Shown here piece after piece: positions 1-9,382 of a stretch of 48,235 bases of DNA (positions are counted from its first letter, which is position 1; every line of letters begins with the position of its first letter). The stretch spans positions 1-48,235 of the forward strand of contig JAFGVA010000049.1 in assembly GCA_016938235.1 (NCBI GenBank), read 5' to 3'. Origin of the DNA: Bacteroidales bacterium. Its GTDB lineage: Bacteria > Bacteroidota > Bacteroidia > Bacteroidales > UBA10428. A program made the position numbers and the translations under genes. The notes beneath the pieces are model-generated. The model made no database searches. It was not told the origin of the DNA and saw nothing but the letters and a program-made list of their open reading frames with translations.

Positions 1-3000
1 TGACTCATTAAAAATCCAGTGAAATACCTCGGCAGTTCCCGATGAGCTTAATTGAGTTTCGTTAATATCGGAACAGAATTCAGTTTCGCCTTCGATGAGA
101 ATTGTTGGTTTATCGGGAGATTCAAAAACAGTAACATTCACTGCATTTTGGCTGGGCTTTGAGCAGTCTTCGCTGTTAACTACAACCACAAAGTATTCTC
201 CCGAAACGCCAGCCTTTAGAATATTTGAAGCAAATTCTGCCTGGTGTAGGCCGTTTCGATACCAATAGTATTGTAAGGTTTCATCGTTGTAAATACTGAA
301 AGTTATGGTGTCGCCCAAGCAAATAACCTGGTCATCGCCCGGAACAATTTGTGGCACCGCGGGTACACCTACAATTTCGATTTCTATTGTGTCTGATTCT
401 ATGTTTTTACACAAACTTGCATTGTTTACAACTGTAATTGAGTACATACCTGAATCGGTTGCAAAAACTGCCCCGGCGTTGCCAATAATTACCGAATCTT
501 TATACCAGTAGTAAGAATACCCGCTTAATACAGGAGTTGTAAGTTTGCAGGTATCGCCTTTGCACAGCCTGTTGTGGTAACCTTCTTCTATTGTTATCTG
601 CGGGGTAGGCGGGTTCTCTGAAACAGTGATAAGGGCAGACTCTTCTGAAATACAATTGGCTGTGTTGGTTTCTATTTCAAGGCTGTAGGTATTAACAGAA
701 GCTACATCCTTAATAATCAGAAAGGTGTCGGAAACACCCAGATTATCATTGTTTTTCTGCCAGCGGTAAGTACAGTCGACAAAATAAGGTGCGACCAGAA
801 TTGTGCTATCGTTCTGGCAAAATTGGGTGTTATACGATGAATTGGCTAAATCAATATTGAACTGGGAATATTCAACAACTTCTGCGATTTTCATATCAGT
901 GTCTGAACAACCATTGTTAGCAGTAATGGTAAGTGTTACAGAGGTTGTTTCGTCAAACTTTTCATTAACAGTTCCCTGGTAAAGCGATGAGTCGCCGTTG
1001 CTGTATTTCCAGAGCCAGGAAGCAACCACTACCTGAGAAACATCGGATTGGTCAGCCATTACAGAGGTTTCTCCCTTGCAGACTGGGTCAACTGTAAATG
1101 CTGCTGTTGGCGAGGGTTTTACAATAACTTGGTGGGTTCGGCTTGCACTGTCACCCGATTCGGTGTAGGCCCAAAGTGTTACTTCGAATGTATCGGCTGT
1201 CTGGTAGAGATGGATTGGGTTTGTGGGGTTTTGTTCAGTGGAGGTTGTGCCATCTCCAAAAAACCATTTTCTGGCAATAATTGTATCGGTTGTAACTGAT
1301 GTGTCTGCAAAGGTTGTGGGAGTTCCATAGCAAACAGCTGTGTCATAATTAAAATCGGGGCTGACATCATTAATAATGAATGTGTCAACTGAAGACCATG
1401 TTCCACCAATCATACCGGAAGAAACAGCTTGAACGCCCCATAAATATTCATTAACGGGCAATGAGTCTAAGATAAAAAAATTATTTACTGAAGCGTTTCC
1501 CCGTTCGGGAATATATCTAAAGCCTGTTGCTGTATCACTCATTGGAGAGACGATGTCAAAATCAGAACCCTTGGTAGCAACCCAAACATTATAGGTTACG
1601 CCCTTCTCATTTACAGGTGTCCAGCTTAAACGAATTCCATACCCTTCTGTTTGAGTACTTAATTCAGTGGGGCTATCTAGTTGAGTGGGGGAGTAATTTC
1701 CGTTATTTGTATATTTTAAAACCACCTCTCCAGTTGGAGTTCCCAATCCACTAGATATAAAATCAGGGTCTCTGTCATTGTTTAAGTCAGCCACATCGGT
1801 TAAATATGGCCCTTTTGAAAGTGGTTCAAAGAAATTAGTATTTAATTCTATGTAATCCCCTCCTTCATAGAAATATACTTTCTTGATATTAACACTACTT
1901 TTCCCTGATAATAGGATATCCAAGTCATGATCACCATCAAAATCTATCCATTGGGCCTTTCCTTCAGATATACCTCTTAAAATAAAATTCATTTCAGAAA
2001 AACTATGCATACCATCATTTCGGTATATTTTTGTGTAATTATTTCTATATTCATCAAAACCACATATTAGTAAATCTAAATCACCGTCATGATCGATATC
2101 TCCTAAATCGGCTGAACCATTTGAAAGGTTTTTAATAAAAGCCCCACACGCAGTAAAAATGCCTAAATTATTATAGTAAATGACGGAAGCGCTCGAATCG
2201 GCGACAACTAAATCAATCTGCCCATCTGAATTTAAATCACCCACTACAGATGCCGGATAACCTAAGTCGAAATCGGTTATGCTTTGTGATAAATTAAATG
2301 AAGTATCATTATTGTTTTCATAAATCCAAATACCTGTAACAGATAAAGTGTTTTTTCTCCCTCCTACGAGTATTATGTCTAAATCTCCATCGTTATCAAT
2401 ATCGGCCCAATGGCAGTTGCCAAAACGGAGGCTTTGTAAACCAAAATCCTTTTCTGTGAAATTCCAATTGCCTTCGTTAATAAAAACTAAAGAAGATATA
2501 GCACCCTCAATTTCACCCATAGCCAATAAATCCAAATCTCCATCATTATCAAAATCCCCCCAATCAAATCCACATTTTTTGATAACAGGTAAATTATTAA
2601 TTTTTGTACTAAAAACTCCGGCATCATTTTGTGCAAGAATAGTAGAACTAAAACCTCCGGCTGAAAAATCTAAATCACCGTCTATATCAATATCTGCTAT
2701 CTTTAAATATGGATTATCAGGGTTTAAATTAGTGACATTTATGTCTATTTCTCCTTCTGAGAAGATTTCTTTTATTTGAAAACTTTGCTCTAAAGAGAAG
2801 GCCGAAGCCTTATAGACGCCATCAATGGCTTGTACTTTGTAGAAGTAAGTACCTGCATCAAGCCCTGAAAACTTGAAAGTATTGTTTTTACCGCAATTGC
2901 CAATTCTGCATAATAACTGAGTGCCTGTTGATAATCTGGCATCTGCTCTCTTTAAATCGGCCTGACCTGATGAGGAGCCAATGCTAATATTATAGTTTAA

Positions 3001-4674
3001 ACCATTAATTCCTGATTCGGAATCATTACTCTTTTTCCATTGTATAGTTACTTCATTTCCTCTGGTTGAATAAGTAAATACAGATGGAGTCGAAGGTATT
3101 GAATTCCCTAAATCCCTATTATTCAAAAATATTTTTGCAAATTCTATATCTCCGGGCCCCATACCTGATATCATCAAGTCCAGGTCGTTATCATTATCAA
3201 AATCGGCCCAATCAATATAGCCTTCTTCTGCCGCGCCTGCTACTATATTTTCGACTTCAATAAATGTACCATCGCCATTATTTTTATAAATCAAAGCTGT
3301 CCTGTTCCATCCTTCGTCAAAATACCTGCCAACAGTAGCTATATCTAAATATCCATCATTATTATAATCGCCCCATCGACAGCAACCTCGAGACATGCCC
3401 TGCAGTCCTGCATTAACTTCAAGAAATTCGTCATTGCCATTATTTTCATATATCGATAATACAAAACTATTGTCAATCAATTTTTGACCATTTATTAATA
3501 AATCCAGGTCGCCATCGTTGTCAAAATCGCCCCAATCAAAGTAACCATTATAAATAATTGGAAGACCGGTATCCAATTCTTCAAAAATTAAGTTTCCTTG
3601 ATTTTTATATAATGTTGTATAAAGGTTTCCATCAATAGTTCGTCCGCTTATTAAGATGTCCATTAAGCCATCGGTATTATAATCAGCTATTGAAATTGAA
3701 GGATTTACACCCATATTTTTAATACCTGTTTCAACTTCCGTAAACGTCAAATCTCCATTATTTAAATAGCATTTAGTTATTACCTCATTTGTTAGCATAT
3801 CGTTGCCACAAACAATAATGTCTTTTAAACCGTCATTATCTAAGTCAACACATTTGGCGTTTCCCTGCTCAACTTGTGTTAATCCAGCAGCTACTTCAGA
3901 AAAAACATTTGAGCCCTGGTTTTCAAAGAGTTTTGTCATGCCAGGGGAAACTATTCCTGCTACCAACAAATCCAGATCACCGTCATTATCAATGTCGCCC
4001 CAATCTTGATTAATAGTGTTTTGTCCGGAAATATCAGTTGGTATTTGTGTAAAAGAACCAGATCCATTATTAACATGAATTCTATCATTCAGAAATACAT
4101 CCATATCTCCATCTGAGTCACTATCGATTATCGAAAATGGATAGTATGTTCCTGAAAAAACCTGGCTACTTTCAGTAAAGGTGTGTATGCTTACTTCATA
4201 ATCTTCCGTTTCGCCATATGTGTAATTTCCACACGGGGTATTATAAAAAGTACCATAAGCACACCTTATTCGAAGTCTTGTTTTAACAAACGGATTATCG
4301 GAAGGAACTGTAAATGGAATAGAGTTTGTCTGATAAGTGGCTGTTGAATGAACATATCCTAAATATTCATTTGCATCATCAAAGTCACCATCATTGTTAT
4401 AATCTAACCAGGCATAGTAATAGTTGGAACTGAAATTGCCACTGGTGATACTAAGATTGTAACTATTCCCAACAATTAGCTCAGTGGTCAGGTTATCATA
4501 AAGGGTATAAGTTGATCCTGAGCACCCAGTTGAATTATTTGAAAGGGTATTTAATACAACTCCATTAATGAAATCAAAAGAACAACCAGATGTATGATTT
4601 ACTGCGCAATAGTCCTGGCAGTTTGTAATCTTGAGAAATGCAATGGTAACTATGAAAACAACAGCGGGTTTCAT
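1..4674 (-). CDS. Giant secreted GEVED/FG-GAP/PKD surface protein, C-terminus beyond window edge
   Basis: The frame is open from an ATG at 4674 to base 1, so about 1,558 residues are visible and the C-terminus lies outside the window. A short hydrophobic signal peptide (MKPAVVFIVTIAFL) is followed by a GEVED domain ending near residue 155 with YGETEDYEV. Two blocks of FG-GAP/VCBS repeats follow (about 165-520 and 630-990), with some 14 Asp-rich calcium-type loops such as DFDNDGDLD. FN3-like modules lie near 525-625 and 1000-1095, then two PKD-like domains (WFFGDGT near 1120) and several Ig-like modules of the type common in gliding and marine Bacteroidota. A T9SS sorting domain is expected beyond the edge but is not seen. 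It lies 80 bases downstream of the paralogous interrupted gene and may have been co-transcribed with it. Function is unknown; an extracellular adhesin or matrix role is inferred from the modules. Confidence 0.88.
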   Translation of the reverse strand, partial: MKPAVVFIVTIAFLKITNCQDYCAVNHTSGCSFDFINGVVLNTLSNNSTGCSGSTYTLYDNLTTELIVGNSYNLSITSGNFSSNYYYAWLDYNNDGDFDDANEYLGYVHSTATYQTNSIPFTVPSDNPFVKTRLRIRCAYGTFYNTPCGNYTYGETEDYEVSIHTFTESSQVFSGTYYPFSIIDSDSDGDMDVFLNDRIHVNNGSGSFTQIPTDISGQNTINQDWGDIDNDGDLDLLVAGIVSPGMTKLFENQGSNVFSEVAAGLTQVEQGNAKCVDLDNDGLKDIIVCGNDMLTNEVITKCYLNNGDLTFTEVETGIKNMGVNPSISIADYNTDGLMDILISGRTIDGNLYTTLYKNQGNLIFEELDTGLPIIYNGYFDWGDFDNDGDLDLLINGQKLIDNSFVLSIYENNGNDEFLEVNAGLQGMSRGCCRWGDYNNDGYLDIATVGRYFDEGWNRTALIYKNNGDGTFIEVENIVAGAAEEGYIDWADFDNDNDLDLMISGMGPGDIEFAKIFLNNRDLGNSIPSTPSVFTYSTRGNEVTIQWKKSNDSESGINGLNYNISIGSSSGQADLKRADARLSTGTQLLCRIGNCGKNNTFKFSGLDAGTYFYKVQAIDGVYKASAFSLEQSFQIKEIFSEGEIDINVTNLNPDNPYLKIADIDIDGDLDFSAGGFSSTILAQNDAGVFSTKINNLPVIKKCGFDWGDFDNDGDLDLLAMGEIEGAISSLVFINEGNWNFTEKDFGLQSLRFGNCHWADIDNDGDLDIILVGGRKNTLSVTGIWIYENNNDTSFNLSQSITDFDLGYPASVVGDLNSDGQIDLVVADSSASVIYYNNLGIFTACGAFIKNLSNGSADLGDIDHDGDLDLLICGFDEYRNNYTKIYRNDGMHSFSEMNFILRGISEGKAQWIDFDGDHDLDILLSGKSSVNIKKVYFYEGGDYIELNTNFFEPLSKGPYLTDVADLNNDRDPDFISSGLGTPTGEVVLKYTNNGNYSPTQLDSPTELSTQTEGYGIRLSWTPVNEKGVTYNVWVATKGSDFDIVSPMSDTATGFRYIPERGNASVNNFFILDSLPVNEYLWGVQAVSSGMIGGTWSSVDTFIINDVSPDFNYDTAVCYGTPTTFADTSVTTDTIIARKWFFGDGTTSTEQNPTNPIHLYQTADTFEVTLWAYTESGDSASRTHQVIVKPSPTAAFTVDPVCKGETSVMADQSDVSQVVVASWLWKYSNGDSSLYQGTVNEKFDETTSVTLTITANNGCSDTDMKIAEVVEYSQFNIDLANSSYNTQFCQNDSTILVAPYFVDCTYRWQKNNDNLGVSDTFLIIKDVASVNTYSLEIETNTANCISEESALITVSENPPTPQITIEEGYHNRLCKGDTCKLTTPVLSGYSYYWYKDSVIIGNAGAVFATDSGMYSITVVNNASLCKNIESDTIEIEIVGVPAVPQIVPGDDQVICLGDTITFSIYNDETLQYYWYRNGLHQAEFASNILKAGVSGEYFVVVVNSEDCSKPSQNAVNVTVFESPDKPTILIEGETEFCSDINETQLSSSGTAEVFHWIFNES

Positions 4675-4754
4675 TTGAGACTGATTTAATATGAGCATAA
4701 TATACAAAACAATCCTCTAAAAGCCAACGAATTATTGATAAATGCATAAAAATG

Positions 4755-7724
4755 TTACTCAATTATCAGATGTTCGGTCCAAACCTTATTTTCTGCAATA
4801 ATACGCAGTGTGTATATTCCGGTTTTTAGGTTTGGATTTTGTTCAGTTCCGATACGATAGGCAGATTTCTCAATTTTCTCAGAAATGATTTTCCTTCCGG
4901 TAATGTCTAAAATTTCCAGGGAGATATAGCCATAATAACTTCCTTCAAAATCGATATTAAAAATTCCCTGACTTGGATTAGGGAAGAGTATGATTGATAA
5001 ATCTGGAGGAGTATAACCGGCTAATTTAAATTTTGTTTTTTCAGTAATAAATGTATCTGCTATGGCTGTGCATCCTGAATCATCAGATATCTCAAGACTT
5101 ATAAAAATTGTATCATTTTCCAGATTTTCAATTGAACCAATCATTAAAATCTTATCTGTTTCATCCTTAACAATTTCATTGTCAATATACCAGCGATAAG
5201 TTGATACATTGTTGTTTGAACAGCCAACATAACAAATTGTAGGTCCGAATATGGTTAGTTTTGGTTTTTCAATGTCTGACTCAAAAGTAAGATCGATTTC
5301 ATCTGATTCTTCAAAACAGCCTCTGTTTTCCGGATTAACAGAAGTTACAAAATATCTCTCTTCTTCCAAAATTCCGATTAATGTTTTACTGGTAGAATCA
5401 AACCATTTTTCATTGCTTCGATTCCAGTAATAGTCGTAATTTGGATTAAAGTTTGTTACTTCGAGAATAACCTGGTCAAAGGGGCATCCGTTTGGTGTCT
5501 GGTTTTCAATGACTGGAACCGTTGGGTATTCAGCAACAGTAACCACAATGGGAGAACTGTATGCACTGCATCCGGATGAGTTTATAACTTCAAGTAAATA
5601 TTCTCCGGCCTCATAAACATCAATATCTGCTAAAGTTTGGTCTGGTATAGCACCTAAAATATCATGCCATTGGAAACTGAGTCCGGTAGGAGAGCTATTC
5701 AGACTTAATCTGACGGTGTTTCCATCACAGATATTTGTACTGGATTGGTTTCTGATTGCAGGTGTAGCTGGATTCTGATTTACAGTTACACTAACAGCTT
5801 CAGATTGTGCTGAGGCGCAATCCTGGGTGTTAATAACAGTGAGCCTGTAATTTCCTGCACTTTTAACAACGATCTCCTTTTCTGAATCTTCATATCCGCT
5901 TACAGACCAAATGTAATCTTTATAACTGGTTGTACCTATCATCCTGATTATTAAAGAGTCGTTTTGGCAGAATGTTGTATTTCCAATACTTTCTAAAACT
6001 GGTGTTGCCGGAGATGGTCTGACTATCAGTATTTTCGAATTTACACTTATGGCATTGCAGTCATGCTCATTAATAATTCTTACTGTATATGTGCCGGCTT
6101 GTGAAGCATCTATGCTGTCGGCAGTCTCGGCAGGTACAATGTCACCATCTTTTAGCCACTGGTAACTAAATTGGGGATTATATGGAACCCTTAACTTACT
6201 GCTATTGCCATTGCAGATATTAAGCGAGCTTTCATTTTCAATCAGATAACCTGTTGGTTCAGGATAATGTATAATGACAACGGTATCGGAAGAGAGTGAA
6301 CTGCAATGATAAACCGTATCTGTAACTTTGGCAATATATACTCCTCTTTCTTTTGCAAATTTCTCATGCGATGAGGTTCCGGTAGATTGGTTATCAATGA
6401 GCCAGTCGAAATGAAGTGCCGGATTATTTGTAACATCAAGTAAAATACTGTCACCAGGACAGAAATAGAAAGTATCTTTTACTGCATTAATCATCGGAAC
6501 ATCTGGTACAGGATTAAAAGTTATCTGTTTGTTGGAACTTGTAGTTGAACATAGTAATCCACTAATATTTGTACTATTCTGAACATATAAGGAATAATTT
6601 CCGGAAATATTTGAAACAGTTAATGAATCAGAGGTTGCTCCCGGAATCTGAACTCCATCCAGATTCCACCTATAAGTATAGTTTGCGTTGGTTTCAGCGG
6701 GATACAGAATAACACTATCACCCAGGCATTTAATAATATTACCAACAGGAATTATTGCTGATGGTGGATTAGGTGCTATGTAAACATTACTTGCATAGGA
6801 ATCAAAACAGGAATTTGTAGCCGTAACAATCAGAGTAACATTATAGGTTCCAGTATCAGTATAAATATGACTGGTATTACCAATTTCGTCAGAAGTTTTG
6901 GAATTTCCAAAATTCCACAGATATGAACTTACGGTGATATTGCTGGTATTTGTATTATCAGTAAAATCAGATACTGTGTTTAAACACACCGGCTCAGAAG
7001 AATACTCTGCCTGAGGTTTGTATTTTACAAATACCTCAGCCGAATCGGTTTGTTCAGTAAACTCTGATACAACTGTTAGTTTTACAGTATAGGTGCCACC
7101 AGTATCATAGGTGTGTGTTGGGTCCTTAAGGGTGGAATTGGAGCCATCGCCAAAATCCCAGAAATAGTTTACTATAATATCTTCACCAAGAACTGTTGAC
7201 TTATCTTCGAAAGTTGTTGGTTGCCCAGCACAAGTTGTATCAAAAGTAAAATCTGCATCGAGAGTAGAAACATAAAATGTATCAATAAAAGACCATGGTC
7301 CTCCTGAAAATGACTGATCAATAGCCTGTACACTCCAATAATATTTACCGGGTTCTAATCCACTAACCTTCCAGCTGTGTCCATAAGATGCATTTCCAGG
7401 TTGAGGTATATATCTGTAACCAGTTGACAAGTCCGATTCGGGTTGAATAATTTCATCACAATCAATAGTTGTTCCTAAACGAATATTGTATGAGTAACCA
7501 TATTGGTTATTTATCTTATCCCAATTTAGAAAAATATCTAACCCATTTTGTTCAAAGGACAAATTTTGAGGAGCACTATTTACTCTTTCGCTTGTACCCC
7601 AATTGTTATAAAGTATACAGGTTTGAAGTGGACTCATAAACCCATAGACTATATCAAGTCCTTTTTGATTATCTAAATCTGCAAAAACAATAGGAATATT
7701 ATCGTGTAGCAAGTAGCCACTAAA
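4755..7724 (-). pseudogene. C-terminal remnant of the interrupted surface protein with T9SS sorting domain
   Basis: This is the downstream half of the split gene, about 989 codons. It opens within the last FG-GAP unit (VFADLDNQKGLD) and continues through an FN3-like module (GKYYWSVQAID) and two PKD domains (YFWDFGDGS and YLWNFGN). About six Ig-like modules follow, with repeated 'picked from Cys to Trp' patterns such as FQWHD and YQWLKDG. The last 80 residues are a T9SS type A sorting domain (LFPNPSQGIFNI ... DITGRKI ... LKTGIYTLRI). The only usable start is a TTG at 7712, with no signal peptide, so even if translated the product could not reach the T9SS. It is best read as a dead remnant. Its frame is fully intact, which points to a recent insertion. 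Confidence 0.87.
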
Positions 7725-7729
7725 ATCTA
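7725..7729. repeat. Target site duplication, left copy
   Basis: atcta directly abuts the left inverted repeat. The identical 5-mer lies at 9383-9387 abutting the right one. Confidence 0.88.
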
Positions 7730-7747
7730 CCTAGATTCCGCAAGTAA
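7730..7747 (+). repeat. Left terminal inverted repeat of the IS1380 element
   Basis: CCTAGATTCCGCAAGTAA. It pairs with the reverse complement of 9365-9382 at 16 of 18 positions (mismatches at positions 5 and 7). Confidence 0.92.
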
Positions 7748-7759
7748 ATTGTTGAAAAA

Positions 7760-7794
7760 AGCTGTAAAGCTTACTGCATTTGGGCTTTACAGCT
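7760..7794 (+). terminator. Hairpin between IS left end and transposase
   Basis: An 11-bp perfect stem (agctgtaaagc pairing with gctttacagct) with a 13-base loop lies upstream of the transposase start. Hairpins at this place in insertion sequences can block transcription or translation entering from outside. That role is inferred here; there is no clear T-run after the stem. Confidence 0.5.
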
Positions 7795-7837
7795 AAGGTA
7801 TTTTCACCTAAATTGGTGTTGCTTACAAAATACCGAT

Positions 7838-9142
7838 ATGAAAATACTAAATAGTGCGCCAATTTCTCCATTTGGGGGCTTAAACTTTGTTCTCAAAGAA
7901 TTCGACAATCTTAAAATTGATCAGATATTTAAAGATAACCTTCCTAAGCTATCATCAAACAGCAAATACAAATGGAAAGATATCCTATATTCTTTTTGGT
8001 CGATTTACTTTTGTGGAGGAGAAAGCATAGAAGATTTAGGTCATAATTTTAAAAACTTTTTGTGTGACATTCCTTATATGAATGTACCAAGTCCTGACCG
8101 AATATTAAGTAGATTTAAGGAACTTTCGGTTCCAAAGTCTTTTCGAAAGAGTCCCCGAGGGAAGGCCATTAACGAGTTGAGCGAAAATAAAGCACTAAAC
8201 TCATTAAATATTAAGCTACTAAAGAAACTTAATCCTAAAAAATATACTCGTAATGACCTAACACTGGATTACGACAATACGATTATTTATACCGAAAAGG
8301 CAGATGCAAAAAACACTTATTTAAAAGCTTTTGGATATCAGCCGGGAGTAGCGATTATAGGTAACGATATTGTTGGTGTTCAAAATAGAAATGGCAACAG
8401 TGTTGCTTACGCTTTACAGGATGAAACTTTAAAAGTAATTTTTGAAAACCTTAAATCAGAAGGGGTTCAGGTAAAAAATTTTAGAGCTGATAGTGCATCT
8501 TACAATTTTAATATCCTGAGTCTGGTTAACCAATATGTTGACAACGTGTTTGTTCGCGTAAAAATGAGCGAGAGTGTTTATGAAGTTATTAACTCTATAG
8601 ATAAATGGACGCAAATAGACACGAAAGATGGTAGAACATTATATAGAGGTTCCGCAGTTTTTACACCTTTTAAGAAAACTGCTAAGGAGCAAAATAAAAA
8701 AGAGCTGCTTAAAGAATATAAAATTGTTGTTACAAAAGAAGCTAATTGCGATGGACAGCTTAATATGTTTACCAATGAAGCTTGTGTATATGGTTGTATT
8801 ATGACTAATGATTTCACTAAAACAGATGACGAAATTGTATTCTTTTATAATCAAAGAGGAGCGACAGAACGAGAATTTGATGTACTGAAAAATGATTTTG
8901 GTTGGCAAAACCTACCTTTCTCAAAGCTTGAGCAAAACACAGTATTTCTAATACTTACTGCTATATGTCGTAACTTATATAACTATATTATTAGTCACTT
9001 CTCTAAAATATATAAACACCTAAAATCTAATTTCAGAATTAAGAAATTCATCTTTCGTTTTGTTTGTATACCTGGCAAATGGGTGAAATCGGGTAGAACT
9101 ATGAAGTTAAGGCTGTATGGCTCTTTGGCCTTTAAGACATAG
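7838..9142 (+). CDS. IS1380-family DDE transposase
   Basis: A 434-residue transposase that would cut and move the surrounding element. Candidate acidic catalytic residues are D144 (with D146, in LTLDYDNT), D218 (in FRADSA) and E344. E344 lies in YNQRGATEREFDVLK, which matches the Y(2)R(3)E(6)K signature of the IS4-like DDE superfamily (Y337, R340, E344, K351). Length is normal for the family and there is no frameshift. The C-terminal segment (FIFRFVCIPGKWVKSGR) resembles the basic tail of Bacteroides IS1380-type transposases. The ATG at 7838 follows the left end by 108 bases, and a hairpin at 7760-7794 lies between them. I see no strong ribosome binding site, which is usual in Bacteroidota. 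Confidence 0.9.
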   Translation: MKILNSAPISPFGGLNFVLKEFDNLKIDQIFKDNLPKLSSNSKYKWKDILYSFWSIYFCGGESIEDLGHNFKNFLCDIPYMNVPSPDRILSRFKELSVPKSFRKSPRGKAINELSENKALNSLNIKLLKKLNPKKYTRNDLTLDYDNTIIYTEKADAKNTYLKAFGYQPGVAIIGNDIVGVQNRNGNSVAYALQDETLKVIFENLKSEGVQVKNFRADSASYNFNILSLVNQYVDNVFVRVKMSESVYEVINSIDKWTQIDTKDGRTLYRGSAVFTPFKKTAKEQNKKELLKEYKIVVTKEANCDGQLNMFTNEACVYGCIMTNDFTKTDDEIVFFYNQRGATEREFDVLKNDFGWQNLPFSKLEQNTVFLILTAICRNLYNYIISHFSKIYKHLKSNFRIKKFIFRFVCIPGKWVKSGRTMKLRLYGSLAFKT

Positions 9143-9364
9143 CCTAAAGAAATATTGAACAGCCAAATCTTACTATTAAACAAATTAACAAAGTGTGCCT
9201 TTGATATAAAAACCTATGCCTTAACCGTTTGTCTCAAGAGAATCAAACCCCATTCTGTTATAATTTTTTAAGTAAAGAAGCAAAACGTCCAAAATACCAC
9301 CACGAAAAGGAAGGGAAATAATACTTTGTCGCACAATAAGTCCAACTATTTAGGCTTGTATTTA

Positions 9365-9382
9365 TTACTTGCGGATTTTAGG
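9365..9382 (-). repeat. Right terminal inverted repeat of the IS1380 element
   Basis: Read on the minus strand this is CCTAAAATCCGCAAGTAA. It supplies the premature stop codon (TAA at 9367-9365) that ends the N-terminal fragment of the interrupted gene. Confidence 0.92.

Larger units (their letters stand above)
7730..9382 (+). mobile_element. Complete IS1380-family insertion sequence
   Basis: The element is 1,653 bases, with one transposase gene, 18-bp imperfect terminal inverted repeats starting CCTA, and a 5-bp target duplication (atcta at 7725-7729 and 9383-9387). Length, CC ends, 4-5 bp duplication and a single transposase of about 430 residues are what is known for the IS1380 family. 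The family call rests on this and on the YREK-type signature in the transposase, not on a database match. It sits inside a minus-strand surface-protein gene with its transposase on the plus strand. All parts look intact, so it may still be mobile. Confidence 0.9.

Noticed and set aside
2348-4009. Plus-strand open frames rich in K-S-P-S-L-S repeats
   Set aside because: They are the antisense of the Asp-rich FG-GAP loops (DxDNDGDLD) of the minus-strand surface gene; the repetition comes from the real gene.
4755-7712. Independent gene starting at TTG 7712
   Set aside because: It starts inside an FG-GAP unit next to an IS end and lacks a signal peptide; it rejoins in frame with the upstream half when the IS is removed.
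8578-9183. Minus-strand frames inside the IS
   Set aside because: They are shadows of the transposase gene, hydrophobic by antisense composition, with no family signature.
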